Origin: Qipengyuania pelagi
GTDB lineage: Bacteria > Pseudomonadota > Alphaproteobacteria > Sphingomonadales > Sphingomonadaceae
Direction of reading: 5' to 3'
Assembly: GCF_009827295.1 (NCBI RefSeq)
Contig: NZ_WTYD01000002.1
Span: forward strand, 434,001 to 498,000
Length of the DNA: 64,000 nt
Shown: in pieces, positions 55,106-64,000 of the stretch
Layout: the number at the start of each line of letters is the position of its first letter
Numbering within the stretch: position 1 is the stretch's first letter
Program-made: the position numbers and the translations under genes
Notes under the pieces: model-generated
Told to the model about the DNA's origin: nothing
What the model saw: the letters and a program-made list of their open reading frames with translations, nothing else
The model's database searches: none

Positions 55106-56227
55106 TCAGGCTATCCCGAGCACATCCGCCGTGCTGCGGTATTCGTGGCCGAGTTCGGTGGCGACCGCTTCGTAGGTCACCTTGCCTTCGTGGACGTTGA
55201 GACCTTCCGCCAGATGCGGATCGGCCCTCAAAGCTTCCTTCCACCCCATCCGCGCGATCCTGAGCGCGTGGGGCAGGGTCACGTTGTTGAGCGCATAGGT
55301 GCTGGTGCGCGCCACCGCGCCGGGCATATTGGCGACGCAGTAATGCACCACGTCATCGACCACATAGGTCGGCTCGGCATGAGTCGTCGCGCGGCTGGTT
55401 TCGAAGCAGCCACCTTGGTCGATCGCCACGTCGACGAGGACCGCGCCCTTCTGCATCCGCTTGAGCATATTGCGGGTCACCAGCTTCGGGGCCGCCGCGC
55501 CGGGGATCAGCACCGCGCCGATCACGAGGTCCGCGCCGCTCACCGCGTCGAGCAGGTTCGCGGCGTTGGAGAAGCGCGTGCTCGCCCGCGCCTCGAAATG
55601 GGTGCCGACCTTTTCGAGCACTTCGGGGTCGCGGTCGAGAATGGTGACGTTGGCGCCGAGGCCGACCGCCATCTGCGCGGCGTTGAAGCCGACCACGCCG
55701 CCGCCGATCACCACGACCTTGCCCGGCATGACGCCCGGAACGCCGCCCAAAAGGACACCGCGCCCGCCATGCGCCTTTTCGAGCGCCGATGCGCCCGCCT
55801 GCACGCTCATGCGCCCGGCCACCTGGCTCATCGGTTTAAGCAGCGGCAATTGGCCGCGCGGGCCGGTCACCGTCTCATAGGCGATTGCGGTCACGCCGCT
55901 GTCGAGCAGGTCGCGCGTCTGGTCCGGATCGGGGGCAAGGTGGAGATAGGTGTAGAGGATCTGGCCCTGGCGCAGTTTCTTGCGCTCTTCGGCCTGCGGT
56001 TCCTTGACCTTCACCACCATTTCGCATTCGGCGAAGATCGGGTCCGGCCCGTCGACGATCTTGGCGCCGGCGGCCATATATTGCTCGTCGGTCGCATCGA
56101 TGCCGAGGCCTGCGCCGCTCTCGATCCAGACTTCGTTGCCCTGCGAAACCAGCTCGTAGGCGCTTTCGGGCGTCAGGCCGACCCGGTATTCGTGGTTCTT
56201 GATTTCCTTGGGGCAACCGACGCGCAT
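55106..56227 (-). CDS. ald: Alanine dehydrogenase
   Basis: An NAD-dependent enzyme interconverting alanine and pyruvate plus ammonia. It has 373 residues from ATG 56227. The start [18 protein letters not shown], the substrate-binding [12 protein letters not shown], the HLAPDP block and the NAD-binding [16 protein letters not shown] are all typical. Octameric or hexameric cytoplasmic enzyme. Single gene between an S9 peptidase gene and a palindromic repeat; growth on peptide-derived alanine would link it to the neighbouring peptidases. Confidence 0.96.
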   Translation of the reverse strand: MRVGCPKEIKNHEYRVGLTPESAYELVSQGNEVWIESGAGLGIDATDEQYMAAGAKIVDGPDPIFAECEMVVKVKEPQAEERKKLRQGQILYTYLHLAPDPDQTRDLLDSGVTAIAYETVTGPRGQLPLLKPMSQVAGRMSVQAGASALEKAHGGRGVLLGGVPGVMPGKVVVIGGGVVGFNAAQMAVGLGANVTILDRDPEVLEKVGTHFEARASTRFSNAANLLDAVSGADLVIGAVLIPGAAAPKLVTRNMLKRMQKGAVLVDVAIDQGGCFETSRATTHAEPTYVVDDVVHYCVANMPGAVARTSTYALNNVTLPHALRIARMGWKEALRADPHLAEGLNVHEGKVTYEAVATELGHEYRSTADVLGIA

Positions 56228-56302
56228 GGGATTCTCCTTGTCGCGCTGTCCGTTACAAGTGAAACTGGCGCGGCGCAATGAGAGCCATGCGCGGCGGTAA
56301 TG

Positions 56303-56333
56303 GGGCCGCACCGTAGCGGAAAGGGTGCGGCCC
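56303..56333 (-). terminator. Hairpin after the second S9 peptidase gene
   Basis: A 10-bp stem (GGGCCGCACC / GGGTGCGGCCC) with a ten-base loop, 30 bases beyond the S9 peptidase stop on the minus strand and upstream of ald. The following sequence is not T-rich on either strand, so it is a probable but not certain terminator. Confidence 0.55.
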
Positions 56334-56362
56334 TATCGCGTGTCCCGCGTTTTTGCCCGGGC

Positions 56363-58444
56363 TCAGCCTTCGGCCTCGGCCTCGACGTCCAGCCCGTCGA
56401 CATATTCGGCCCCGGTCACGATTTCGGCGGTCGATGCGCCCAGCGTATCGCCAATCGGTTCCGCGCGTCCGCCAAGGCACGAGGCGAGGAAATTCTCGGT
56501 GATGGCGTTGAAGGCGATGTTGTTGGTCGGCTTGGCGAAGCCGTGGCCTTCGTCGGGATAGACGACATAGGTGACGGGAATGCCACGTTCCTCCATCGCC
56601 GCCACGATCTGGTCGCTCTCCGCCTGGTTGACGCGCGGATCGTTGGCGCCCTGGCCGATCAGCAGCGGCTTCACGATCCGGTCCGCCTTGTAGAGGGGGG
56701 AGGCTTCCTTGATCAGCGCCAGGCCTTCGGGCGTGTTGGGATTGCCCATCCGGTCATGGAATTGCGAGATCAGCGGCGCCCAATAGGGCGGGATGGTCGA
56801 CAAGAGCGTTTCGAGATTGGACGGGCCGACGATATCGACGCCGCAGGCGAAGGTCTCGGGCGTGAAGGTCAGGCCCACAAGCGTGGCATAGCCGCCATAG
56901 GACCCGCCCATGATCGCCACCTGATCGCGCGGCGCGATGCCTTCGCCGACCGCCCATTCGACCGCGTCGATCAGGTCGTCATGCATCTTCTTCGACCATT
57001 CGAGATTGCCGGCATTGATGAAATCCTTGCCGAACCCGGTCGAGCCGCGGAAATTGACGCTCATCACCGCATAGCCGCGATTGGCGAGCCATTGGTGGCT
57101 GGAATTGTAGCCATACCCGTCGCGCGCCCAGGGGCCGCCATGCACGAGGAGGACCATCGGCACGGGGCTGTCGGGAATGCCGTCCATATCGGCATCGCTG
57201 CCCGGCGGCAGCGTCAGATAGGTCGGCAGGGTCAGCCCGTCGCGGCTCGTCAGTTCGCGCGTGTGCATCGGCACGAGCGGCGCGCCTTCCAGTTCCGGGC
57301 GCCCCACATAGAGCTGCGTCAGCGTCCCGGCATCGCGATCGTAGAGATAGGCGGCGCCCGGCGCCACCACCGGATCGTTGCCGACGATCCATTTGCGATC
57401 GTCATCGGTGCGCGACTGGATGCCGTATTGCCCTTCGAGTTCGGCATCGAGGAAATCGAGCGCAGCCTTGATCTCGGGATCGGTGGCGGTCCATTCGGTC
57501 TTCAGGTAATTGACCGAATAGGCCTCGATCTCGCCGGTCTGCTGATCGCGGATCGAACCGCCGATATCGGCCCGCTCGTCCTCGGCGATCACCCGCGTTT
57601 CGCCCGTATCGACATCCATCGCGACCAGGGCGGCGGTGTTCCGTCCCCGGCTGTCATACCAGTACATGGTCTTGCCATCGGTGGTGAAACCGGCCGGATT
57701 GGTGGTCAGCGAATCTTCCATCGCGGTGGCGCTGAACGGTTCGGCGGCGATCTCGTTATCGGTGACCTTGAAGAAATCCATGCCGCCGTCTTGGTTGGGC
57801 CGGATCGCCATGCGCACGTCGAGATTGTCATCGGCCATGAACCCGGCATAGCCGTTGTTCTCGATCAGCTTCGTCAGCTCGCCCGTGCCGAGATCGAGGC
57901 GATAGACGTCGTGGAAGCGTGCATCGCGGTTGTTGAGGCCGACGAGGATCGCATCCCTGATCGTGGTCGAGGCGCCGATCAGCTGGACCCGCGTATCCTC
58001 GAACGGGGTCAGCACCGTCTCCTCGCCCGTCGCGACGTTCACGCCATAAAGGAGGTAGTTCTCGTCCCCGCCCTTGTCCTGGACGTAGAGCACGCTCTTG
58101 CCGTCGGGCGCCCAGAAATACTGGCGGATCGGACGGTCGGTGGAGGCGGTGATGGCGCGCGCCTGATCGGGACTGTCGGCGGGGGCAAGCCAGACATTGA
58201 GCACGCCATCCTTGGGCGCGAGCCAGGTGAGATAGTCGCCATCGGGGCTGATCTGTGCAGCGGCGCGCGTGGGGTTGCCGAACAGGGCGTCGCGCGCGAT
58301 CAGCGGATAGGCGGACAGGTCCTGCGCGGCGGTGCTTGCAGGGGAAGCGGGAGAGGTCATCGAGGAATCCTGGCTGGCGGCGGGCGCGGCGGACATCAGC
58401 CCCGCGGCAAGAGCGAATAGGCTGGCTTTACGAAGCATGGTCAT
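56363..58444 (-). CDS. S9C-type prolyl oligopeptidase/acylaminoacyl-peptidase-like, exported
   Basis: A 693-residue serine peptidase with a signal peptide (residues 1-24, ending AAPAASQD). A beta-propeller (APDGKSVLYVQDKGGDENY and similar repeats) covers about residues 50-400. The hydrolase domain has Ser515 in IMGGSYGGYATL, Asp in GANDPRVNQAES and His in YPDEGHGFAKP. It is distinct from the S9 peptidase at 52419. The C-terminal ~40 residues extend past the usual end and are acidic. Probably periplasmic or outer-membrane associated; works on peptides. Confidence 0.93.
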   Translation of the reverse strand: MTMLRKASLFALAAGLMSAAPAASQDSSMTSPASPASTAAQDLSAYPLIARDALFGNPTRAAAQISPDGDYLTWLAPKDGVLNVWLAPADSPDQARAITASTDRPIRQYFWAPDGKSVLYVQDKGGDENYLLYGVNVATGEETVLTPFEDTRVQLIGASTTIRDAILVGLNNRDARFHDVYRLDLGTGELTKLIENNGYAGFMADDNLDVRMAIRPNQDGGMDFFKVTDNEIAAEPFSATAMEDSLTTNPAGFTTDGKTMYWYDSRGRNTAALVAMDVDTGETRVIAEDERADIGGSIRDQQTGEIEAYSVNYLKTEWTATDPEIKAALDFLDAELEGQYGIQSRTDDDRKWIVGNDPVVAPGAAYLYDRDAGTLTQLYVGRPELEGAPLVPMHTRELTSRDGLTLPTYLTLPPGSDADMDGIPDSPVPMVLLVHGGPWARDGYGYNSSHQWLANRGYAVMSVNFRGSTGFGKDFINAGNLEWSKKMHDDLIDAVEWAVGEGIAPRDQVAIMGGSYGGYATLVGLTFTPETFACGVDIVGPSNLETLLSTIPPYWAPLISQFHDRMGNPNTPEGLALIKEASPLYKADRIVKPLLIGQGANDPRVNQAESDQIVAAMEERGIPVTYVVYPDEGHGFAKPTNNIAFNAITENFLASCLGGRAEPIGDTLGASTAEIVTGAEYVDGLDVEAEAEG

Positions 58445-58571
58445 ATGAGGTTCCCCCTGTCTGGTTCAAATGTCGGGCCGCACCTTTTTGGTAACGGCCC
58501 TGTGTTGCAGCGATAATACACGAGCGTGGGCGGGCGTCAAAACTCTTGGCCGTGGATCGCGAATGGTGCTC

Positions 58572-59003
58572 TCAACGGCTCGCGCTGCGGTGTCTCATCA
58601 GCCCGACCACGAACAGCGCCCAGCCGATCGTCATGGCCACGCTGCCGCCGAGGACCAGTGCCGAAACCGCACTCTGCGCCACCGGCCCGGCATCGTAGCC
58701 CGCGCCCGAGATCGGCAGGCTTTCGCCCGCGCCGGTGGCGGCGGAGAGGGTCAATCCGATCCACAAGATATACATGCCGACCGTCACGGCCCATCGGGCC
58801 ACGCGCGACCAGAGGGCGGGGAGGTCCGTCCAGCGCCACACCACGCCGAAGATCATCAGTGCCATGCCGCTCTGCACGGCGGTGAGATGCGCGGAGAGAG
58901 CCATGCGAGGGTTCACGAAGGTCTGGACCAGCGCCCCTTCGATCAGGCCGAACAGGAACAGCACCGCACCGGCCAGGATCGGCATCCGCGCAGCATCGCG
59001 CAT
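58572..59003 (-). CDS. Small HabA/StyC-like membrane protein
   Basis: A 143-residue protein with four hydrophobic segments. The first half, AGAVLFLFGLIEGALVQTF then NPRMALSAHLTAVQSGMAL, resembles hydroxylaminobenzene mutase and styrene-oxide isomerase, which share this fold. Whether it has such activity is uncertain; many homologues are unannotated. The ATG at 59003 or 58985 may be used. It starts 17 bases after the ftsK stop on the same strand. Confidence 0.7.
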   Translation of the reverse strand: MRDAARMPILAGAVLFLFGLIEGALVQTFVNPRMALSAHLTAVQSGMALMIFGVVWRWTDLPALWSRVARWAVTVGMYILWIGLTLSAATGAGESLPISGAGYDAGPVAQSAVSALVLGGSVAMTIGWALFVVGLMRHRSASR

Positions 59004-59020
59004 CGGTCCGGTAACCGGTG

Positions 59021-61369
59021 TCAGATCGGATTCCCGTCGCGATCGCGGAAGATCTCGCGTCGGCCGACATGATCGGCGCCGCTGACGAGGCCTTCGCCCT
59101 CCATCCGCTCGATCCATTTCGCTGCCGTGTTGTACCCCACGCCCATCTGGCGCTGGAGCCACGATCCGCTCGCCTTCTGGTTCTCGAACACGATCTGGCA
59201 GGCCTGACGGTATTTGCGCTCTTCGGGATCGTCGCTCGCGGTGAGTTCGTCGTCGAAGCCGAAACCGCCGCCTTCTTCCGGCTCTTCGGTGACCGCGTCG
59301 ACATAGTCCGGGCTGCCCTGGCCGCGCCAGTGATCGGCCACAGCCTCGACCTCCTCGTCCGACACGAACGGGCCGTGGACGCGCACCATCGCGCCGGTGT
59401 TGGGCTTGTAGAGCATGTCGCCCTTGCCGAGCAGCTGCTCCGATCCCTGCTCGCCCAGGATGGTGCGCGAATCGATCCGGCTGGTCACCTTGAAGCTGAT
59501 GCGCGTCGGCAGGTTCGCCTTGATGACGCCGGTGATGACGTCGACCGAGGGGCGCTGCGTCGCCATGATCAGGTGGATGCCCGCCGCGCGGCTCTTCTGC
59601 GACAGGCGCTGGATCAGCACCTCGATCTCCTTGCCGACGGTGACCATCAGGTCGGCCAGCTCGTCGACGATCAGCACGATCTGGGGCAGGACCTCGTAAT
59701 CGAGCTGTTCTTCCTCGTAGATCTCCTCGCCCGTCTCGGGGTCGAAGCCGGTCTGGACCCGGCGACCCAGCGGCGCCCCCTTGGCGATCGAGGCTTTGAT
59801 CTTCTCGTTGAACGAATGGATGTTGCGCGAATTCACGCTCGACATCATGCGATAGCGCTTCTCCATCTCGCCCACCGCCCATTTGAGCGCGCGCACCGAT
59901 TTGTGCGGTTCGGTAACCACTGGCGACAGGAGATGCGGGATGTCGTCATAGCTCTTGAGTTCGAGCACCTTGGGATCGATCAGGATCAGGCGGCACTCGG
60001 TCGGCGTGAAGCGGTAGAGCAGCGACAGCAGGATGCAGTTCAGCCCCACCGACTTGCCCGATCCGGTAGTCCCCGCGACGAGCAAATGGGGCATGGCGGC
60101 AAGGTCGGCGATGATCGGCTCGCCCGCGATATCCTTGCCGAGGATCATCGGGAGGCTGCCCTTGGCCTCCGCGAAATCCTCCGATTCGACCAGTTCCTTG
60201 AAAGCGACCGTCTGGCGGTCGGCATTGGGCAGTTCGATGCCGATCACGGTCTTGCCCGGAATGGGCGAGACGCGCGCGCTGATCGCGGACATGTTGCGGG
60301 CGATATCCTCGGCTAGACCGACAACGCGGCTGGCCTTGATGCCCGGCGCGGGTTCCAATTCGTACATGGTCACCACCGGCCCGGCGCGCACCGCCACGAT
60401 CTCGCCCTTGACGTTGAAATCGTCGAGCACGTTTTCGAGCAGGCGGGCGTTCCTTTCGAGCGCCATCTTGTCGAGCTTCGCCACCTTCTGTTCGCCGGGA
60501 TCGGCAAGGAGGTCGAGGCTGGGCAGGTCGTATTGCGCGAACATGTCGCGCTGGCGGGGCTTGGCGGCCGGTTCCGCGCGGCGCGGGGCGGAGGTCGGGT
60601 CGGAGATTTCGGGCGCGCGGCGCGGCGAGGCGGGCTCTTCCGAAAGCGGCTCGGCGGCCTCTTCGGCGCGGGCGCGGCGTTCCTTGCGGCGGGGAAGGGG
60701 CAGGATGTCGCTATCGGCGAGCTTGTCCGCGAGGCGCGGGGCGCGGTGCATGAATTCGGGGAGAGTGAGGAATTGCGCCCAGTCGATCGCGAAGACGCGG
60801 GTGACCAGCGCCGCACCGCCGAACAGCGCGACGATCCCGGCAATCGCGATGATCCAGCCCGATGCGCCTGGGGGGAAACGGCCCGCCACCGCCTCGATCC
60901 CGCCCGCGCCCAACAGGCCCGCAAGGCCCCCGAACCCGGCGGGAAGCCCATTGGCGCTGCCTTCGAATATCAGGGCCAGCACCGTGGCGAGCAGGACCAT
61001 GGCGGCCAGCAGCATGGCGAAGGGCCGCCACCAGCGGCCCTCATCCGCCGAACTGTCGGTCTCGATCCCGCGCCATAACCGGCGTGCGGAAATATAGAGC
61101 AGCGGCAGCAGCAGGATTGCGGTGAGACCGAACCAGTAGAGGGCACGTTCCGCCGCCCAGGCGCCGCTCGCCCCCATCCAGTTGGCGATATCGGTGTCGG
61201 CGGCGGCGGTGGACTGGCTGGGATCGGTCTGCGCATAGCTTGCCAGCGACAGCGCGAGGAACAGCGTGCCGAGGGTCAGCACGGCAGCGCCTGCGATCTG
61301 TCCGGCGCGCCGCAGCGAACGCCGGAAGGCGGCCTTCCAGTCGGTTACCGTCAATGCCTGGCTTGCCAT
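59021..61369 (-). CDS. ftsK: DNA translocase FtsK
   Basis: A septal DNA pump that clears chromosome ends and activates XerCD recombination at dif. It has 782 residues. Four N-terminal membrane segments (within residues 20-190) are followed by a short linker rich in Ala/Arg/Pro/Glu, then the motor. Walker A (TTGSGKS) has Lys439, with Walker B IVLIVDELADLMVTVG. The C-terminal gamma winged-helix ends with VGYNTAAKWIERMEGEGLVS and HVGRREIFRD. The linker is short, as in other alphaproteobacteria. Confidence 0.96.
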   Translation of the reverse strand: MASQALTVTDWKAAFRRSLRRAGQIAGAAVLTLGTLFLALSLASYAQTDPSQSTAAADTDIANWMGASGAWAAERALYWFGLTAILLLPLLYISARRLWRGIETDSSADEGRWWRPFAMLLAAMVLLATVLALIFEGSANGLPAGFGGLAGLLGAGGIEAVAGRFPPGASGWIIAIAGIVALFGGAALVTRVFAIDWAQFLTLPEFMHRAPRLADKLADSDILPLPRRKERRARAEEAAEPLSEEPASPRRAPEISDPTSAPRRAEPAAKPRQRDMFAQYDLPSLDLLADPGEQKVAKLDKMALERNARLLENVLDDFNVKGEIVAVRAGPVVTMYELEPAPGIKASRVVGLAEDIARNMSAISARVSPIPGKTVIGIELPNADRQTVAFKELVESEDFAEAKGSLPMILGKDIAGEPIIADLAAMPHLLVAGTTGSGKSVGLNCILLSLLYRFTPTECRLILIDPKVLELKSYDDIPHLLSPVVTEPHKSVRALKWAVGEMEKRYRMMSSVNSRNIHSFNEKIKASIAKGAPLGRRVQTGFDPETGEEIYEEEQLDYEVLPQIVLIVDELADLMVTVGKEIEVLIQRLSQKSRAAGIHLIMATQRPSVDVITGVIKANLPTRISFKVTSRIDSRTILGEQGSEQLLGKGDMLYKPNTGAMVRVHGPFVSDEEVEAVADHWRGQGSPDYVDAVTEEPEEGGGFGFDDELTASDDPEERKYRQACQIVFENQKASGSWLQRQMGVGYNTAAKWIERMEGEGLVSGADHVGRREIFRDRDGNPI

Positions 61370-61452
61370 CCGAAATCCTTCCCGCCCGGCATGGTATCAG
61401 GGCGACCCCACCTGCGGCTCGTGCTTACTATGAGTCCGGGGTCAGGGTGAGG

Positions 61453-62019
61453 TCAAGCGCTGTTCGGCGAACGGCTCAGCCCGTCGATCGCGGCCCAGCG
61501 CGGCCAGCCGAGCGCCGCGGCGCGCTCCGCCGTCATTCCGCCCAGAGCGATGACGGGCAGGGATGTCCTCTGCGCGAGCGTATGGAAGCCGTCCATGCCC
61601 AGCGTCGCGCCGCCTTCGTGCGAGCGGGTGGGGAAGACGGGGGACACGAACACGCCATCGGCCCCGGCGCGCTCGGCTTCGCGCAGTTCGCCTGCGTCAT
61701 GCGCCGTGGCGAGACGCAGCAGACTGGCAGAGTTCGGGCCGAGGCGGGAGGGCGCGCCGTAGATTCCGTCCGCCCCCCATTCGATGGCCTGATCGGCGGT
61801 GCCCGACAGAATGACGCGATGCGCGTTTTCGCGCGCCCGCTCTACCAGCTCGGCGAACCGCGCGGCGCGCGCCAGCGGGTCGAGGTGATAATGCCGGAAC
61901 ACGAAGCCCGATTGCCGCGGCAGGCGATCGAGCGCCTCTTCGATTCCCGCATCGTTGCGCGCATCGGAGAGCAGCCAGAGGAGCGGCAGCGGGGCGGAAG
62001 GCTGGCGAATGGTCACCAA
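61453..62019 (-). CDS. Thiamine phosphate synthase family (ThiE/TenI-like) protein
   Basis: A 188-residue TIM-barrel protein. The end region is ThiE/TenI-type: GADGVFVSPVFPTRSHEGG, then LPVIALGGMTAERAAALG. It is slightly shorter than typical ThiE, and the pyrophosphate-binding part is hard to confirm by eye, so a TenI-like non-catalytic role is possible. It is divergent from the YggS-type gene with 18 bases between starts. No other thiamine genes are in the window. Confidence 0.82.
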   Translation of the reverse strand: MVTIRQPSAPLPLLWLLSDARNDAGIEEALDRLPRQSGFVFRHYHLDPLARAARFAELVERARENAHRVILSGTADQAIEWGADGIYGAPSRLGPNSASLLRLATAHDAGELREAERAGADGVFVSPVFPTRSHEGGATLGMDGFHTLAQRTSLPVIALGGMTAERAAALGWPRWAAIDGLSRSPNSA

Positions 62020-62037
62020 GCCGCTATAGCGCGCGCC

Positions 62038-62709
62038 ATGACCGAACGCGCCCCCGTTTCCACGCCGCTCGCCCTCGTTCGCGAGACGATTGCCCGCACG
62101 TGCAAGATCGCCCGCCGCGAGCCCGAGGACGTGACGCTGATCGCGGTCAGCAAGACGCGTTCAGCCGAGGATATCCTGCCGCTGCTCGAACAGGGCCAAC
62201 GCGTGTTCGGCGAGAACCGCGTGCAGGAAGCGCAGGCCAAATGGCCGGAGCTGCGCGAGAGCTTTCCTGACTCGGAACTGCATCTGATCGGCCAGCTGCA
62301 ATCGAACAAGGCAGAGGACGCGGCAGAGCTGTTCGACTGCATCCACGCGCTCGACCGGCCGAGCCTGGTCAAGGCGCTGGGCAAGGCTTTCGACAAGACC
62401 GGGCGACGCGTGCCGTGCTTCGTCCAGGTCGATGTGGGGGATGAGAAGCAGAAGGGCGGGTGCCCGGTCGCCGAACTGCCCGCGCTCCTAAAACTTGCGC
62501 GCGAGGCCGATATTCCGCTGCGCGGGCTGATGAGCCTGCCGCCCGCCGATATCGAACCGGCGCCGTTCTTCGCATTATTGGGCAAGCTCGCCATGGATCA
62601 CGGACTGGCCGATCTGAGCATGGGGATGAGCGGGGATTACGAGACCGCGATCATGCTCGGCGCGACGCATGTGCGCGTGGGCACGGCGTTGTTCGGCCCC
62701 CGAAACTGA
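62038..62709 (+). CDS. YggS family PLP-binding protein
   Basis: A pyridoxal-phosphate homeostasis protein of 223 residues. The PLP lysine is Lys39 in LIAVSKTRSAEDI. FGENRVQEAQAKW, ELHLIGQLQSNKAED and MGMSGDYETAIMLGATHVRVG are the family signatures. These proteins do not have a fixed enzymatic reaction; they keep free PLP and amino/keto-acid pools balanced. The gene ends near the terminator of the convergent TonB receptor. Confidence 0.95.
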   Translation: MTERAPVSTPLALVRETIARTCKIARREPEDVTLIAVSKTRSAEDILPLLEQGQRVFGENRVQEAQAKWPELRESFPDSELHLIGQLQSNKAEDAAELFDCIHALDRPSLVKALGKAFDKTGRRVPCFVQVDVGDEKQKGGCPVAELPALLKLAREADIPLRGLMSLPPADIEPAPFFALLGKLAMDHGLADLSMGMSGDYETAIMLGATHVRVGTALFGPRN

Positions 62710-62754
62710 TTTGCGTCTGATTTGCGACTGACCGGACGGAGTCCTTCCCAAACG

Positions 62755-62783
62755 GAAAAGGGCGCCCCTCGCGGGACGCCCCT
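62755..62783 (-). terminator. Rho-independent terminator of the TonB receptor gene
   Basis: A 9-bp stem with one G-T pair (GGGCGTCCC / GGGGCGCCC on the minus strand), loop GCGA, followed by TTTT on the minus strand. It lies 24 bases beyond the receptor's stop codon and 46 bases past the convergent YggS stop. Confidence 0.8.
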
Positions 62784-62806
62784 CTCCTCTCCAAGCGGAA
62801 AACCGA

Positions 62807-64000
62807 TCAGAACTTGCCGCGCACCGTGATGCCGTAGGTCCGCGGTTCGGCGAGGAAGGCCGAATAGGTCTGCTGCGGCGCCACGAACCCCGTGTTGAAC
62901 GCGACCTGCGTGTAATCCACGTCGAACAGGTTCTGCACCCAGCCTTCCACCGCGAAGCGATCCGCGATGTTGGTGACGCCGATACGGCCGTTCACGATCG
63001 CGAACCCGTCCTGTTCCTTGCCGTAGAGCAGGTCCGAACCGGTGTTGTAATCGCTGGTCATGCGGACGTTGAAGAAGACGAGGCCTTCCATCCCGCTATT
63101 GCCGAGCGGCGGGGTCCAGGTGACCGAGGAGGTCGCCACGATCTGCGGCGCGTTCGACAGATTGTCGCCCGGCAGCAGACGCAGCGCCGGGTCGAGCGGC
63201 ACGCCGCTGTCGTTCCCGATCAGATTGTCCTCGTAGCTGGTGTCCGAATAGGTGAAGCCGAAGGTGAAGCCCAGATCGGTGGCCGGATTGACCGTCGCTT
63301 CCACTTCGACGCCCTGCGCGATCACGCCCGGCGCCACTGCGTCGGGGTTGCAGGCGCCGGTCGCCGCGCTCGCATCCTGATCGGCACCGCCCAGATTGTC
63401 GTCGCAGGAGTTGATGTTCTGCACCAGGAAGACCGAGCCGTTGAAGGTGTTCAGCTGGAAATTGGTGAATTCCTGGCGGAACGCCGCGATGCTGAGCCCG
63501 AATTCGCGGGTCGAGTATTTCGCACCCACTTCATAGGCGTTCACCGTCTCTTCGGCGAATTGCAGCACCGACGGATTGATCGCGGCGGCGTTGAACAGCA
63601 CCGGGTTCGACAGCGCCGAGCGATCGAGGTTGAAACCGCCTGCCTTGTACCCGCGCGAATAGGACGCGTAGGTCATCAGATCGTCGGTCGGCTTCCAGCT
63701 CAGGATCGCGGTGCCGGTGAATTCGTCTTCCTTGCGCTCGTCGGCGATCGACACGCCATTCAGCTCGGAGGTCGAATTGCCCTGGCAGGACAAGGCCAGA
63801 AGACCACCGGCCAGACCGCCGAGCGGGGCGAGATCGGGTACGCCATCGCCATTTGTATCGACAGTAGGCGTGAAGAGCGGACGCAGCAGGGTCCGGTTGG
63901 CCGGACAGAACACGTTGTCATTGCCGAAGGTCGCATCCAGCGTCTTTTTCTCGTTGGTGTAACGAAGGCCCAGCGTCAGATCGATATTGTCGGTGATGTG
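62807..64000 (-). CDS. TonB-dependent receptor (partial, N-terminus beyond window)
   Basis: The C-terminal 397 residues of an outer-membrane TonB-dependent receptor. Barrel strands are clear: LTLGLRYTNEKKTLD near the right edge, then LSWKPTDDLMTYASYSRGYK, KYSTREFGLSIAAFRQEF and the final TYGITVRGKF with terminal Phe. The plug domain and TonB box lie outside the window. An extracellular loop has an NGDGVPDLAPLGG calcium-loop-like stretch. Similarity to sphingomonad receptors for small organic ligands is likely, but the ligand is unknown. Confidence 0.93.
   Translation of the reverse strand, partial: HITDNIDLTLGLRYTNEKKTLDATFGNDNVFCPANRTLLRPLFTPTVDTNGDGVPDLAPLGGLAGGLLALSCQGNSTSELNGVSIADERKEDEFTGTAILSWKPTDDLMTYASYSRGYKAGGFNLDRSALSNPVLFNAAAINPSVLQFAEETVNAYEVGAKYSTREFGLSIAAFRQEFTNFQLNTFNGSVFLVQNINSCDDNLGGADQDASAATGACNPDAVAPGVIAQGVEVEATVNPATDLGFTFGFTYSDTSYEDNLIGNDSGVPLDPALRLLPGDNLSNAPQIVATSSVTWTPPLGNSGMEGLVFFNVRMTSDYNTGSDLLYGKEQDGFAIVNGRIGVTNIADRFAVEGWVQNLFDVDYTQVAFNTGFVAPQQTYSAFLAEPRTYGITVRGKF

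Noticed and set aside
59004..59882. Long upstream frame of the HabA/StyC-like gene through ftsK
   Set aside because: It lies within ftsK in another frame on the same strand; the ftsK frame carries all motifs.

Overview
The window looks like ordinary chromosome of a high-GC alphaproteobacterium of the order Sphingomonadales, most likely Erythrobacteraceae. The pointers are the short DUF3576 lipoprotein before leuS, the exosortase-A-associated glycosylation genes, several secreted M13/S9 peptidases, a TonB-dependent receptor, polyhydroxybutyrate (PHB) enzymes, and many sphingomonad-type housekeeping neighbours. Family assignments come from reading motifs in the translated sequence; no database search was run.

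Layout. 1-4.4 kb: fumC (cut by the left edge), a membrane-anchored endonuclease/exonuclease/phosphatase protein, phbB, and an exported protein of unknown function. 4.8-9.3 kb: a tightly overlapping operon of DUF3576 lipoprotein, leuS, lptE and holA. 9.35-11.25 kb: an opposite-strand operon rnd-lptC-lptA, so three LPS-transport genes lie within 3 kb. 11.3-18.3 kb: ung, then gltB-gltD with a palindromic repeat between the two subunits. 18.4-22.5 kb: an acidic membrane protein, an exosortase-A-associated glycosyltransferase, a very small TTG-start gene and the matching O-glycosylation ligase. 22.6-26.6 kb: a MaoC dehydratase, a thiolase, an AT-rich foreign-looking gene with a PD-(D/E)XK-like motif, and phaZ. 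26.8-32.6 kb: an ABC exporter, an M13 peptidase, uppP, a GlsB/YeaQ-type protein and a small acidic lipoprotein. 33-36.7 kb: phhA, an acyl dehydratase, an acyl-CoA dehydrogenase and two acidic lipoproteins. 36.8-45 kb: recQ, a beta-helix protein, ribA, xth, an alkaline phosphatase, a structured intergenic region with a candidate non-coding RNA, lolA, rpmG and arfB. 45-50.4 kb: an RluA-type synthase, a pabB-pabC fusion, a HerA-like ATPase, an EF-hand protein and a VOC protein. 50.4-58.4 kb: an M24B aminopeptidase, two S9 peptidases, a thioesterase and ald. 58.5-64 kb: a HabA/StyC-like membrane protein, ftsK, a thiE-like gene, a YggS-type PLP protein and a TonB receptor (cut by the right edge).

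The most unusual signal is a repeated intergenic element with two copies, at 32631-32959 and 43102-43365. Several of its hairpins keep their pairing while the stem sequence changes between copies. Four 9-bp hairpins have different stems but the same GGAG loop. This is what a conserved structured RNA, or a DNA element selected for its secondary structure, would look like. One copy lies directly beside a second structured segment (about 43384-43570) that carries sequence blocks resembling 6S RNA and ends in a strong terminator. Other points of interest are the AT-rich possible nuclease gene at 24.57-25.35 kb, the small overlapping gene before the O-glycosylation ligase, and the probable CTG start of ribA overlapping the xth stop codon.
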